The notes under the pieces are model-generated. The model was not told where the DNA came from. It ran no database searches and was given only the letters and a program-made list of their open reading frames with translations. From Saksenaea vasiformis B4078 (taxonomy: Eukaryota; Mucoromycota; Mucoromycetes; Mucorales; Saksenaeaceae), in contig JNDT01001573.1 in assembly GCA_000697055.1 (NCBI GenBank), positions 62,001 to 126,000 of the forward strand: a stretch of DNA of 64,000 nucleotides, read 5' to 3'. Below are positions 1 through 14,733 of the stretch, piece after piece. A program made the translations under genes and the position numbers. Each line of letters begins with the position of its first letter. The stretch's first letter is position 1.

Positions 1-906
1 TAATCCCCGAAAAAACAAGGAGAGAAAGGAATGACCTCATAGGTGAACGAAGGACAAGCGATTATCTGATCGTACCAAAGGCACAGTGCGTCTCGGAGAA
101 CGTTATGACTACATATCCAGGCATCGATTAAGAATATGAGCCCAATCACTCTCAACAACATGTTGGCAGGAGCGCACATTACTTCTGGTAGTTGACATGC
201 GTCGGCCAAACACAACGCGTATAGCTGCTGAATAAATACCTTGTCATTAGAGGGTTGTCAGGGATAGATGGAAAAAGTCTCTGTCAGAGGGAAGCTCATT
301 CAGTCCAAATTCGCTGTAGTTTTCAACTGAAACTGCGACTCTTTTCTCAAGAAAGTTGCTCCTAAAATGATCAATACGCGGCGGATGACAACAGTTTTCT
401 GTTTCCTGTGGACAGCTAATTAGTGTTTATTGGAATACTTCTTATGCTGTTCTAAAGATGCCATAACATATTTGGGGTAAACGTCAAAGTGTCCCTAAAC
501 TCACACAATCGAAATACTCTATATCAGCAATCCCTGCCTTTTTTTTTTTTTTGGTCGATAATAGTGTCGACTACGTTGCTAAGCTTCTCATGGATTGTGG
601 AACGATATTGACACTATCCTGTTGAAATGTGCGCAGACTCCTGACCAAGACGTGGCACACATTCACCTCCAAAGTGATAAGGTAGTTAGGGATGCATTTA
701 TCGGACCACGTTCATCTTCTGTGGAATGGAACCAATGCTATCGTAGGAGTAAGGGAAGAAAGCGATGATCCCACGTAATTGTGTCCCTGCGGGGGTGCAA
801 ATCGTGAGCCTTGCGAATCATTCAGACACGCGCAGACAGAGAACTTGATCAGATTTATGTTCCATGATTACTGTTCTGTTTTATAAAGAAAAGGAAGGCA
901 CAAATT
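1..906. other. Intergenic left edge, no gene recognised
   Basis: No reading frame here resembles a known family. The minus strand near 200-400 has short open stretches broken by stops, and there is a 14-T tract near 541. This is probably intergenic DNA downstream of the ferrochelatase gene, perhaps with an old repeat. Confidence 0.4.
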
Positions 907-2335
<1,429 letters not shown>

Positions 2336-2593
2336 GTAGTATACGTAAGGAAATAAAGAGAGAGGGGAAGCTTTGTAAAGCCAAAACAGGTAAAAAGAAA
2401 AAGTGATATATGAGGAAGCACTCTTTATTTTCCTCGGCTCAGGGAAAAATTGTCGTTGTAATTCCGTAAGTCCCCACCACTGCTGCACTTCAGCTGGGGT
2501 CGAAATTGACGAACAGGGCCCAGGCGCAAATGACAAATCCTTCTTATTTATGCCATAGAAGTTCGTTTATTTTATCTATTGTTTATTGTGTAT

Positions 2594-5500
2594 TTACTCT
2601 GCCTGCAGAGTTCTCAAGAGATTCTCGGCTGATATCTCTTCCAATGATGAAGATAAACAAGTCTTTTTCTCCAAGGCTTTTGCTCGTCGCCTTGCTCTTC
2701 GTTGACGAGCTCGGCCTAATTTTTCTCCGGATTTCAGTTGATCCAGCAGATCATCCATCATTCGTCGCTCATCTATAATACAACCCTTGGTTAATCCTCT
2801 GACAAATTGATGTTTTTGTTGACGTACAACATCTTGAATTGATAATCGCCTGTTGCCTTTCTTTCTCCGCTTTTTGCTTCTCTTCCTGCAGCATCTTCAA
2901 GGTGTGTTTTTCTTCAGCTATCACGGCTTGCTACAATACTGCTTAACTTTCTCTCATTCAACTAATAAAACACAAGTGTCCTACCTGCCAGCTACGGGTA
3001 AAGTCTGCAAAGATACCGAAGAACTCCTGTGGATGCATGGCATTGGGATCCTCAGCGTAAAATGACATACAACTCTTCCATGCATCATTCATCTTCACAT
3101 ACAGCGTTTGAACTTCCTCGAATTTAACCGTTGCCACTTCCAGATATTCTTTCATAACAGGTAAAAACATGTCCGCTGGATCCAGTTCAACATCTTTCCA
3201 CTGGGTCTTTAGTTCAACATCAAGTTCCTTCAAGCCTTCGCGCATTTCCGTGTACTGATGGACAATGTCGTTGATGCTTGCCATAACTTATAATAATTGA
3301 TCATTAAATTAATGATAACAAGTCAGCCAAGATACTTACTGTGAGAAGCCTGCCTTGTTCCTTGTAAATCCTCAAAAAATTCCAGTAAATGAGGAAATCT
3401 ATGCCGTACGATACTGACAAGTACTTGAAGAAGCGTTTGCGAGGGACTGCCGGATGCCTTTGTATCGCGTAGCTATATCAGTTGTTAATATAGCGCTTGT
3501 CCATGGCTGTGCTTACCTTGTTGAGGCTAGCAACCCGGATTCCAAATGCACCACCTTGAAGACTGGAAGAATTCATGTAGTTTCCGATCAAAAGAATCAA
3601 CTACAAGAAAGTAGTATAAATACATATTGTATCTCAACAGCTCTTACATGAAGAAGTTCTTTGAATCTGGTCGAGCTTTTCAAGGTCTCTGATACGTCAA
3701 TCACAGTGGTCATGTTCTATCATCGTGTAAGTGGCAATCAAGTGGCAGCTACACCGTACCTGTCTCAAATGGTCATACTTTTCCCAAAACTGAGCGCGGA
3801 ACAGCATAAATTGTAATCGTGCTTCGTATCGGTACATCGACATCATCTACGATAGCTTTGTTAACGACATCTCGATATGGCATTCTGTTTTACACACTGT
3901 AACAATGAATTGTTCTGGTAGATCAAGCTCTTGACGACGTGCAGTTTCTGGGTTCTTCAGGTACGTGTTCATCAGATCCAAGTCATCGTCTCGACTGGGT
4001 ACATTGATCAAAAGATTGCCCAGGAAAGTCTCGTTGCATAGTCCGTTATCTAGGGCCAAGATGCGTTCACGCACTTGCTGTAACGACTCATACTGTCTTA
4101 ACTGTGGTAAAATGGCAATATCTAACCAGCGATGAATTACGTCTTTTGTCATTCGCAATCATACTTACGGATATTCCTGCTTTTCTCCTTCGATAGGAAT
4201 TTCACTACGTTCGGAACTTCTTTCTCTTTCTTTTTGTGTTTACGCTCGAGGAATGAGTTAGGGATAGCTGGAAAGGCGTTCTGTAATTTTTCAAATACAC
4301 CTGCATCATGAAGCATCTGCTCAAGCTCATCGCTGTTGACATCTGCTGCGGACCAAACCGTTCTATCTATCCAGCTGTGCCCTAGCTTTTGCCATTGAAG
4401 ATGTTTAAGTCTTATTTCCGGATAATGTTGCATTTCCTTTCTTGGCGGAACCATCGGCACCGGTGGGGCAGTCTTGGTACTAGCAGTGGAACTTTCCTTT
4501 GTAGAACCTGTTCGCAATATAGACGCTAAGTAACTCTGGAGAATCTAGGCATCTCATAAGAATAAATTACCCAAAGAAGACACTGATGGAGGTGGCGGCG
4601 GCGGCGGTGGTGGTGGTGGTGGCGGTGAGATTGCAGAAGCAGAGTGCTTGCTTCCGCCTAAAGCTTTGTGAGCCATATTAGCAGTTACAACAATTGTTAC
4701 CTGTAGTTGTATTTTGTGGTAAAGGGGGCGGTGGAGGAGGAGGTGGAGGCGGAGGCGGAGGCGGAGGAGGTGGAGAAGTCGCCGAAGCAATATCCTGATT
4801 TGTAGCTTTAGATTACAGTAAGAATTAGTGTGGCCTTCTCTAATGATATAATGCCATTAAATTACATTTTTCTGAAAGCTTGTCCGATGTAACGGTTTGC
4901 AGGGGATGGATAGCCTTATCTACTGTCGAATGATGGAAAGAATCGGAGAAATCAACTTGTAAGATTTGAAAACGTTGTGCTGAGGATGGTGGGGATGGTG
5001 GTGGCGTATCTTTACCAAAACCTTACAAGAACATCGTGACGTTAGATGATTTCTCGGCTGCGTGTCCTGAGAAAGTTTTTTCAAGTTTATACCTAGTAGA
5101 GAAAGATTAGCGGCATTCGGTACCGTAGCTGTGTACCTCGTATTCGCGGTTCTGCTAACAGGCGCTGGAGTTCATGCTCCAATCTTCGCTTGTCAGCGAG
5201 CGCTCTTAATAGCTGTTCTCTATTTCTAGCTTCCGCGGTTTCCATCCTGTGCAAGCGATCGAGGTCGCTGAATTTCTGGATAAGACTGCCCACTGATACA
5301 CCATACACATTGCCAAAGTTATTACTGTATCCTCGACGATCCAGTACGATTTGGCTTATCAAATAATCAATCAGATTGTAATGGTAAATTCTAATATATG
5401 TCAGATGACGATGCAGTGATTATATAACCATTTACCTTGCTTCTGGGTTGCCTTTGATAAGGAGCAGGCTCCTCAATATGGATAGCAAGTGACCTGCTGC

Positions 5501-7180
5501 ACGAGGCACGTCCTCAAGGCTTTTTAGCACATGTTCAAACAGTACTGCTGGCTGATCCACTTCCTCATACAAACTCCAGTCATCCCCAAATACGTCGTCC
5601 AGGTCACTTTCTTCTGATAACCTGTAGGCGCTGATCTGGATATCTATGTATTGGTAATCTAACTTTTCAAGTTTGGTTAAAATGGGCTGGATGCCTGATG
5701 CATTAAATTGCTGGCGAATATGTATCCGTGCATGAACATCTTTTGGAACATTACTTAATGCATTGATTAGAAGCATGTTTGCCAGCTGTATAGATTTTAT
5801 GAGCGCCGTTCTGCAAACATGATGCACACATACCGCATATTCTTTGATATAATTGTCTGACATGCAATGTATGCTAGTGCGCCTATGATCACTCTCTGCA
5901 ATCAAAGGTCGTATTGGTCCTCGTCCATCAATCATACGTTCGACGTCTTTCAACCATGTACGAAACAGGCATAGCTCAGCTCGATATTTTCGGAGTGCCT
6001 CAAACCCATCAAGCACCTGATCATAGGCTAGAGGGTCACAATGGCAAAGGAATATCAACAACTCGCATGTCAACTTGCGTGTATGCCTTTGTAGAAAAAT
6101 AAACGACTGCACAATTGTGTGTGTATAACGAGGGTTCCTCAGGATCTCTTGTATGCCAGCCTGAAAACAAAAGTAAGCTTTCCAAGTTTCCCTTTCCAGT
6201 GACTATACCTCTGTGCTCATCACCGCCTTCATGCATTTTAAAACATCCAGTTCAAGGTCTCGTACATTATGCGCCTTCTTTCTGATAGAACACGTCAACA
6301 GCAACTCTCAGTTTTTTCTTCTTTTTTTTCTAACCTTTCTTCTTGTCGGTTCATATACGCTAAACTATTCACGAGCACATGAATACCTTTAAGATCAATG
6401 AATTTGGCGACCCAGCTAGCAAAGAATTTGATAAATACGTTGAGTGTTCGAATTTTAGTTTTCCTTACTCCATCGGTCGTGCCCGCAAGCTGACCTCTAA
6501 GCTGGAAGCAATTGATGGTGTGACAGCCCGCATGCCAGTTTCCATAAACGCACGTATAAAGTATTCTGGCGAAGTCTGATCGGATAGCGCCTGTTCTATA
6601 TCGCATTTGTTCATTGACACTGATGTGCCACGTCTCTCCGGTGGGAAGAACGATGTGGGTACCCGATCCAGATGTTCAAGTTGGCGATCTTGATTAATCA
6701 TGAGCCATTTCTTGTTAACATCCCACATCGTCATGCTGGCTTTGATTCCCTCGTTATGTATGCCACGTCTCTCCTGAGGATTCGAGTTATCAAACAGCAA
6801 CAAAAGCCTTATGCGGAACATACAAGCATCTCTTCGAAAAGTTCATTCAGCTCATCTTCAGAAAGCATGACATGATTCTCGCTGTCATTTTTTGTAGACT
6901 GACGTGACACAAACGATCGTGTGCGACTCTGCCTACAAACTAGATTATTGCATGAGTATATCGCGTCGATACTGCATCTGAAACAAGAAGAAAAAGTAGA
7001 AGAAAAAGTAGAAGAGGAGGGACGCGTTTCTACTCTACATGAGAAGCACCTACATCGTCCGTTTTCTGGTGAAGACGGCTGCCTGCTCAACGTAAACGTG
7101 GAAGATGCTGACAGGGATCTCGATTTTGTGGGTGGACCTGTGGTCGACTTCTTGTTAAATCTTTCAAAGAAATCGACCAT
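2594..7180 (-). CDS. Diaphanous-related formin (GBD-FH3-FH1-FH2-DAD)
   Basis: Nucleates and elongates unbranched actin filaments at hyphal tips and septa (Bni1/SepA class) under Rho GTPase control. In order from the N-terminus: a Ser-rich basic leader from ATG 7180 (MVDFFERFNKKS); the GTPase-binding/FH3 region (about 6880-5430, with NKKWLMINQDRQLEHL and SIQLANMLLINALSNVP); a coiled-coil-prone Arg/Glu segment (5360-5093); a proline-rich FH1 region with two uninterrupted Pro runs (about 4780-4570); FH2 (about 4470-2960, with LKHLQWQKLGHSWIDRTVW and LPEQFIVTV); and a C-terminal DAD with MDDLLDQLKSGEKLGRARQR followed by a basic patch. The stop is at 2594-2596, just before an AATAAA-like signal. 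GBD plus DAD means autoinhibition released by a Rho-type GTPase. Multiple short introns are needed, and I did not resolve all of them. The name Bni1/SepA is by class, not by direct comparison. Confidence 0.93.
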
Positions 7181-9940
7181 TTAAAACGGTTGGAAAACAC
7201 AAAAGGAACAGGCGGATCAATTCCCGGTGAAACCGGATCAATCGAACAATAACCTTCACAGTCCGCCCCTGCCCTGTTTCCCTAATTTAACCGGTTTGTT
7301 TGAGATAGGATCTCCGGTTAATGTTCCTGGAAAAATGATTGCAATTAACAGGGTTGGCTGCTTAATTTATGCCTTTTTTTTTTTGGGCTCTGCAATAGAT
7401 ACGTTAGGACAGCGAGTTATTTGGATTTTGTTTCTTTACAATCCATTAGCCTATTTGATCACGAGTCCCCACGAAAGAGTACCAATAAATCACATTGCTT
7501 AGATGTGGAATGTCCACACTTCCGAACTAACGGAAATATTGTCGTCATCCCATGCATCTATAGCATTCACTTTGCGTTTGAACAAGTATCTTTAGAATAC
7601 ATAAATAGGGTGTACACTTAAGTACGCCCAGTCAGCTGTTTTCTACAAGATCGAGATGTATCTATGGATTAATGTTCATCGCATAAACACATACATCTCC
7701 AGGTCCTTTAAAGTGGCAATCTCAAGGCCAGTGCAGTTAGGAGAATGCTTTCTTGGCGACATAATAGCTGGTGTGTATACTTTTCTCACGACTGTTTTCC
7801 ACATGCAGGTACTTTTTTTTGGGGAGTCAGTCTTAATAGTAAATATTTATAGGCAGAATCAAATATTGGGCACCTTCACTTTAGCAGCTATCTCTTTGTG
7901 CCGCAAAATTTCATCTTAAGCTTGTAACTCACGAAATATGAGGAAAGAAATGAAAGCAAACCGCATTACTTCTTGCAACTATTCGGAAATCAGGAGGGTT
8001 ACAATAAGTATATATTTGTACGGTCAAACTGGTGAGATTTTTTAGTGTAATTTTAGAAGAACATTCAGGCAAGTAAAACTTGTTTCAGCATGTTAGCTCC
8101 CAATAAATTTCGTTTCTGATTGTTGCCAAAGGAGACTTTCTAACCTTTATCGTTAAAGATACGTCAAAGTTTGCAGAAAACTTTGAAAATATATACTTTT
8201 GCCGTGAAATATTCTTCGCATTAAAATGTACCATATACGACGGAAACGATGATGACTAATAAAGAGCCTATCAGCATGTATAACAGGATGCCAGAAAACA
8301 GCTAGTCAGGGGAAATACAGAGACGAGTGACCACGTGGGTGCCTGACCTTTACTGAATCGGGAGCATTATGGGAAGTTGCGTATAAAATCGCGTAGAGGA
8401 TGTTTCTATAGTACAACTAGAATCAACACATGTTAGCACAACAATATCATTCAGACTCGTAATTTATATTGTACACTTATAGATTATGACGATATCAAGT
8501 CTTGGATCCTGGGTAACTTTCGTTAGCAATGCAAAAATAAACAAATTCGCCGTGGAAAAGGAACATTCCGTTTTGATAGGACGTTTTCAACAAAACGTTT
8601 TTAGGATCTGTGCAATGGAAAAACTGGCAATGACAACAGTACTATCAGGGCAACGGGGCCGATGTCGACTTTCATGATAACTGAAGCGTTATGTATGAAG
8701 TAAAGGAACTTATTGACCATGATATTCTTAGGTTGTGCAGTAATTTGTGACAGAAGAAAAGTGGAAGCAGTGATAACACGCGTTCCGAACATGGAGCGCA
8801 TTAATCTTGTTTACCTCATAATAAAATGAGTGGCTCGTTTCAATAACTTCTCTATTCATAAAATTGGGAGCTTTAAGGAGACTTGTATGCTTTAGGATGG
8901 AATGACCTGAAAAAAAGTATGGTAGGTACAACATCGTTGCCGTGATTCTCAAATTAGGAATCATGATAGCCTTTAACATGTAGCCAATGCCAAAAACGAT
9001 ATTTTAAGTTGGCACCATCAGCGTCGTCAAGCAGTAACTGGCTTTCATCTTCCTAATCATCATGCCATTTGCAGTTCGCTATGCATACTACTCATCTAAT
9101 TATTTTTTAAGCTTTCCTTTCTATTCTTTGTCAGTGGCATTCTTTGTTTCAACTTTTCGCTGAGACCGAGTCAGAGTGGGCGTGCTAAATAGCGTAGCAT
9201 CCAATATCGTTTAAGTAGCAGCAGAACTTGAGTGAGTTTTTACGGTACTCTAAACCTGTTTCACGGTCCACTGTCAAATGACTGATTGTAGATCGTTGTT
9301 TGTTCTTCTTAGGGATTGTAGAGACTGAAAAGTATATGCAGCATTATGATCATAAGAGCAGTTTTATACAGTACTTGCCAAAAAGCAGTTGTCTGAAAAG
9401 CTGTTTGTAGGGAATGTGGACGAGGCTGGATAACGCGATCAAACCATTTCCACCAATATTGACGGAGCTCCCGACAAATCCCATTGTAATACAGCCTAAA
9501 TTTAAGATCTAGAGGAGTTTAAGATGCGTGAAAGGGAGAACGTTTCTGTTACAATAAGAATCAGATGAAAGTTGGACGACAAACGGATGAATTCGAGCCG
9601 TTTACTGAAGTATCCACTTCTGCTGGCGTTTCAGAAAAGACGTTATATCTAAATGCGACGCTTATGCCGCAAACAGTGACTTGAACAGCGGCTTTGCTGA
9701 ATTAACTCAAGAAAACAACAAAAACAGCTTTGGCCAGTGGCTTTTAGTAACCTAGTGTAAGTTTACCACACCTGTTCGAACGTCTGCTTTTCAGACGGAT
9801 ACACTACCTGTCATGAACATCTGACGTATCAATTCCCACAGAATGTTTCTTTTAGATTATCATCATAGTACCGGATTTTGAACACACATTTACGTCATCC
9901 AAATATTACTTTGCATCGACACTACCTCAATCCTGTGGTG
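7181..9940. other. Long intergenic region with no recognisable gene
   Basis: AT-rich DNA upstream of the formin start. Short open frames (for example near 7230-7500, 7656-7919, 8486-8677 and minus 8979-8728) show no family resemblance and no splice pattern that would join them. No tRNA-like B box and no clear repeat copy was seen before about 9940. It may contain the formin promoter and strongly decayed mobile DNA. Confidence 0.4.
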
Positions 9941-10360
9941 AGGAGCAGCGTATCTTTGCACAGAGTATCAGGTACCTTTACTTCTGAATCACAGGTGTAT
10001 TGCGCTGTTCCATTGTAATAGGTTCCCAAAATCACCAATCGGAACGCGTAAAATGGGCAGTATTCAAAGGGACGCATGAACTCTTTTTTTTTTCTTTGGC
10101 TCTGTTCATTTTACATCCCCAATATGTATTTTTAATGGAATATGCATCCAGGATCACTCATGTCTTTTGATGCCTTGTTTAGCCTGCATGACCTCTGTCC
10201 CGAACCGTCTCAGCCGTGATGGCGTCTTTACACATCACTTAAGTAAATGTATTCCTCCTATTATGGGATATTTCAGTGGAGATAGCTCCAAACTCCCACT
10301 GTTCCTTCACCAGGCCTTAAGATCGCGGTGATGCGCTCCAACCGCTTGTCACTAGCCAAT
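9940..10360 (+). repeat. R1 dispersed repeat, copy D (partial)
   Basis: Contains the R1 signature CAAAGGGACGCATGA followed by a T-tract and CTTTGGCTCTGTTC (10069-10111), then TTAGCCTGCATGACCTCTGT (about 10179). The upstream 120 bp, with TTTACTTCTGAATCA and TATTGCGCTGTTCCATTGTA, match copy E on the minus strand near 59.2 kb closely, so D and E form a subfamily. The 3' half with the hairpins is not recognisable here. Confidence 0.75.
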
Positions 10361-11715
10361 AAGGAGGATCAAGACGTGTCACCTGGGACGTCCACTACTT
10401 CCATTTTGCGTTACAAGGAGCCCTTGTTATCCTGACTCAGTGGCCAGGCACCGTATCTGTGTGGTCCATCCGAGGCAGCCTGCAGTGTTGAACAATGTTC
10501 AGTGCAAATAATTGATGTAGTAATAGTAGGCAAGAAAGACTCGAAAATCTTCCTGGTCAGCATTGCAGACCCATACCCTAAGCGTGATTGACTAAAAGTC
10601 AGACCAACACATAAAGTATGGGATAAATGGATACTTGAAAATGTATACATTAGAAGATTGTTGCGGATATCTGCAATGACGATAGTCCTACCAGATGTTG
10701 TGAACTAAGGCAACAGCTTGTGTCAAGCGGATATGGTCCATAAATTGTGCGGTCTACTATCATTCGTATGGAAGGATGATTACAGCTTTGGGGAAGTTGT
10801 GCATACTTTACCGGTTAAGTCAATAACCGAAGACAATAGAAAGAAAAGGCCCGCAGCGCAACTTGATATTAAACTGCCCGGATTATGCAAAATGTGATCC
10901 ATGACGAATTGCGACTGATTGGTTACATACGTACTGGTTCCATCTTGTCATTTGGACATATCTCTTCGTATCACATGTGACTCTTTGTCTCATTTCGCAT
11001 CATATGCTGGGACGCTAGCTGCCGCTTTCGCTTCGCTCAAAGGCAGTTGTCGTACGGGAAAGAATAGAAAAAAAAGACAGAGAATAGGCCAACCAAGTAA
11101 ATGGTATTCATTCACAGAAGCCAATCAACAGGCTGCACGGCGATCTTATTTTTTTTTATTAAGGAGTTTTCTGTTAATGGCCAAAGCATATTTACGTAAA
11201 TCGAGTAAGATCTTCTCCCACTTTGAGAGCATTAGCTTGACGAGCAGCCCATCAACAGTTTCTTGATTAGGGCAAACAAAATGTAGCTAGGTACGAACCA
11301 ACAGTCCCGATGTTGGAGGAGGAAAAGGACGCCACAGAAAAGCTTTTTGGCGTCCTGTATCAAATTACCGCTAGATATGGGAAATTAAACGAGGTTACTC
11401 GATTCAAAATGTATAAGCTGCTGCTGTCCCTGGTCAACGCATATACGTCGGCATCATAAGCTATAGAAAAATAAAAATAAAAAAATCACTAGATGAAAAC
11501 GACAAAGGAACAGCATGATGACCTACAGAGAATCTGAACCAAATAGATGGTACGCGGTGTTCCTGGATTCTTCTCCATCAGTGTTGAATACCTCTACAGT
11601 ATCTACACCAAAATTGAATACTCGACACAGTAGTATGAAACCCACTTGCTCGGTAATTGCTTTTCACAGGTCCTGCACGTGTCGAATCGAGGTCGGTTGA
11701 GGAACAAAAGAGGAA
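10361..11715. other. Intergenic stretch downstream of the decayed Fanzor
   Basis: No gene is recognised. A plus-strand frame at 10919-11266 and a short acidic peptide frame starting at 11313 (MLEEEKDATEKLFG) are open but match nothing I know. The region lies 3' of the minus-strand Fanzor remnant and 3' of R1 copy D, so it may be the non-coding end of a former mobile element. Confidence 0.3.
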
Positions 11716-13470
11716 TCAGCTGATAAGTGCTTGTGTGCTGAGAATTAATGCGATGTTTTTAGCAGCGTTCACATCCCGATTCATCATGTTACAACCGTAA
11801 ACGAAGCTGGTGCAACTCGGATTTACACAGCAAAGGGCTCCTGTGGATCGTCTAATGCATCCGTCTTTTGTCCGATATCTTTGCAGTTGTAGCGGCTTCA
11901 AACACCAATGGCATGTTTTATTGTTGTTGAATTCATGCACCTTAATTACGATTCCTTTTCTTCTTTGTTCTGCCCGAAGCCGTTTGGTGTCCCTACGAGC
12001 GTGACCTTTGAAAGGTGAATTGTAAGGTCGCCAGTGTCCGTAAAAGTGTATCACAGGTTCAGAAGCCAACTCCTCCGGGAAACTTCTTCGCTCGATGTCT
12101 GCAAGTCGCCGGTAGGTCTTCATAGTACGAATTTCCCTAGTGCGCCTCTCCCGGTCAAGATGTCTGACCTCCTGAGCTGTTCCTTCATTTCTTTGTCATA
12201 TGCGTTCCCTTCGAATACGATGCTTATTTGAATGTGTGGAGTAATTCACCACTGATGCCTGGAGTGTCCATGTTGTGTAAGCATCTTGACGGAGTTCACT
12301 CCTTGCTTCATTGCAGAATCCTTGGACGCGCTCTAGCATATACTGAGAACTTGTGGTACATGTCACTGCAGTTTTTCGGATTCCTGGGTCGACTCCATAC
12401 AGGAACAGGGTGTTTCTTGAATGACTCCCTCACGATGGGCATCATCTAGTTTATATTTAATCTTCCTTATTCCATGAACAGAGTCAGATTTACCTGAGAT
12501 ACGTTCCCTTCTGTGATCTTTGCTTTGTTCGGCACTTCCTTCTGCTTGTCCTTTTTCCGCCTCCTTCGTTTCTTCTTTCATGCTCGACTTGTTGATCCAC
12601 TGTCTTTTACTCGTGTTTTCCTTTTCTTGGTAACCTCTCTTTTCATCTTGTTCAGGTTGTATCGTTCTTGGCAGGCTCTCTTGAGCCGCTCTTCTAGGTC
12701 AATCGTAACGGATTGCTCTGTGCGAATCTCTTGGCGAATTTCCTTCGATGTCTTGTAAGCCATGCTGTTTGTACGCCTCCCCGCCAATTTGCTATAACGG
12801 CGGATGTCCAGAAGTTTCATAGATATGAGATTGTTTTCTGAATCAAAAGATGACGAATAAATATGCAACGTCTGACCAGCCGCCGATGTTCGAAGAAATA
12901 TGATTGATTGAAATGATCGCCGCTGTACGATAGCATAAACGCTTCTAAAGAGGACGCTCTCATTTTATTTAGGAGTCGTTTGAAAGAAATGACGTGTGAT
13001 GTGCGAACACGCAGCATATACTAAACTTCCGGACGTTCCGATGAGACATGACCATCCTCCAATCCATACGCATTTTTCCTAGGCTCTTACTGTCTTTCGA
13101 ATTGGTTTCAGCTGCTGTTCTAGGCTGTGGATCATTTCTTGTTTGCGCTGGATCCGGTGCTCTATTTGGCTGGTGATGAGCGAAGGATGTTCTGTACAGT
13201 GCGCCCTCTCTAATTTCAAGTCTTCCGTTCCTTGCAAAATGGTTGACAATTCCGGGTTTCGATATTATAGAGGATGTGTCATAAAGCCTTCTGAGTATGA
13301 ATTGAGCTATTTGGTGGATAAAGCTCTCGTTTGACACTCCAAAACGCAATCCTAGTGCCTTCCAAAATTGCTGGCGCAAGACAGGTCCCATGGATAAAGC
13401 TGTTCATGGAGATAAAGCGACTTCGGTGCTGGATGAACTTGTGACAAGCGTGAATTGTCACCTTCAGGCT
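11716..13470 (-). pseudogene. Fanzor (eukaryotic TnpB-like nuclease), decayed copy
   Basis: Fanzors are RNA-guided DNA endonucleases carried by eukaryotic mobile elements. The C-terminal part (12123-11716) is clear: HFYGHWRPYNSPFKGHARR, then VHEFNNNKTCHWC, a second zinc pair in CCVNPSC, and MNRDVNAAKNI, the last RuvC motif with its Asp. Upstream fragments in shifting frames look like the helical N-terminal region (HACHKFIQHRSRF and QQFWKALGLRFGVSNESF at 13450-13290, and a Lys/Arg-rich segment at 12830-12580). The reading frame changes several times and stops intervene (for example near 12360-12130), so I consider it dead. The zinc ribbon and RuvC-III spacing identify the family; the boundaries at the 5' end are uncertain. 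Confidence 0.8.
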
Positions 13471-13929
13471 ACTGTCACCTGCAGGCTATCATGTGGACCA
13501 TAATGACAATATCCGATTTCGAGAGTGGCTGCCGAGAAGAAGAGGATAGTGTTGATGCGAGAACTGAATAAGACGTATTCACTGATACCAAGACGAGGAG
13601 ATTGTGAATGATGACATACCCAAAACCTGCGAAAGAGAAACGTTGCATTTCCACTTAAAGATCAACTGTTTCGCATTGACATATGATAGGTTTTCTTGAT
13701 GAGGAGATACTACATCATATTTTGCAAAGGATCGATGCGATTAGTAAACCGTTGAGCATTAAACCTCCCCCGATAAGAGATTCAACCTCCTGTTCAGGCT
13801 TGAACTTGATATTACAGAGGATTTGAAAACCTACATTATGTTTTCTGGTAGTGGACCCGAAATCTCTTGAAAAAACTGGGTTTTGAAATTAGAGACGTTG
13901 CACTGTAACGGAAAGTGATTCGTATTTAA

Positions 13930-14052
13930 GGGGTTCTGACGTAAAATTCATGTACTAATGACCGCATATTCAGTTCTTCTTTAGCACAAAATTCGCTCTT
14001 CAGAGATGCTAGATTTGTTTAGAGTAGCGTAAAAAGTCGTTCAATAAAGAGT
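13930..14052 (+). repeat. R1 dispersed repeat, 3'-end fragment (copy F)
   Basis: Matches the 3' ends of R1 copies A and B: ACTAATGACCGCATATTCA, then TTAGCACAAAATTCGCTCTTC, GATGCTAGATTTGTTTAGAG and CGTTCAATAAAGAGTGG. The 5' three-quarters of the repeat are absent. It directly abuts the inverted-repeat element that starts near 14055. Confidence 0.65.
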
Positions 14053-14054
14053 GG

Positions 14055-14520
14055 CGACACTCCAACGGGGCACTCCAGTCCCCAAATTCTGAGCGGATAG
14101 TAAAATAGGAGTGTCATTAGTTGCCATAGTAAGGTGTAGTGTAGTATGGAAATAGCGAATTGTCTCACAGTGGGGTTTTCTTTAGTGGAGCATTCTGTGG
14201 CAGAGTCAGATACACTACATTAAGCACTCTATAAAAATATTTGGTAAAAAAAATAAGTTAAGAAGCTTTTTAGGGAACAACTTTGATAGGCAATATATTA
14301 TAAATTGCACAGAAAACACTCACAAGGAAATAACAAACTTTCTGTCTATCCAGAGTATTCTTATATCAAGTATTTACTGCGGCATATCAGAAGATAACTG
14401 TTGGGATCCAACAACGAAGGCTCTGCTGCAGGACACTCCACTGTAACCGAATCAAGCATTAGATGCTACACTTCAGCCATTTTTGAACAGGTTTGGGGGG
14501 CTGGAGCGTCCACTGGAGTA
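14055..14520. mobile_element. Small terminal-inverted-repeat element, possibly with a nested MITE end
   Basis: The left end reads ACACTCCAACGGGGCACTCC followed by AGTCCCCAAA. The reverse complement of the right end reads TTACTCCAGTGGACGCTCC followed by AGCCCCCCAAA. These are imperfect inverted repeats of about 28 bp, roughly 465 bp apart. No coding capacity lies between them, so this would be non-autonomous. At 14352-14388 the sequence AGTATTCTTATATCAAG then TATTTACTG resembles one end of the pogo-type MITE at 42.6 kb. The target-site duplication is unclear, and the family is not identified. Confidence 0.45.
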
Positions 14521-14733
14521 ACCCTAGCAATTCCTTTTTTACACCGACAGTAATCAAACTTTGACAAAAATTTAAGGTTACGGTGGCTCATGGTGTTCTG
14601 AAGTTCAAACTGATCAATGAGCAGAAGCCACGATACATATGCTATCGATTTGAACAGTTTGTGTAATATTCATTCTTATAAAATTAATTGTTTACCCTTC
14701 TATACTTTTCAACTGATTTCTTTGGACAGAACC

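Noticed and set aside
4554..4790. Leu/Arg-rich frame opposite the formin polyproline region
   Set aside because: It is an out-of-frame reading of the FH1 CCG/CCA repeats; the Pro-rich reading fits the formin.
11810..12449. Plus-strand open frames over the Fanzor remnant
   Set aside because: They are antisense shadows; the minus strand has the zinc ribbon and RuvC-III motif.
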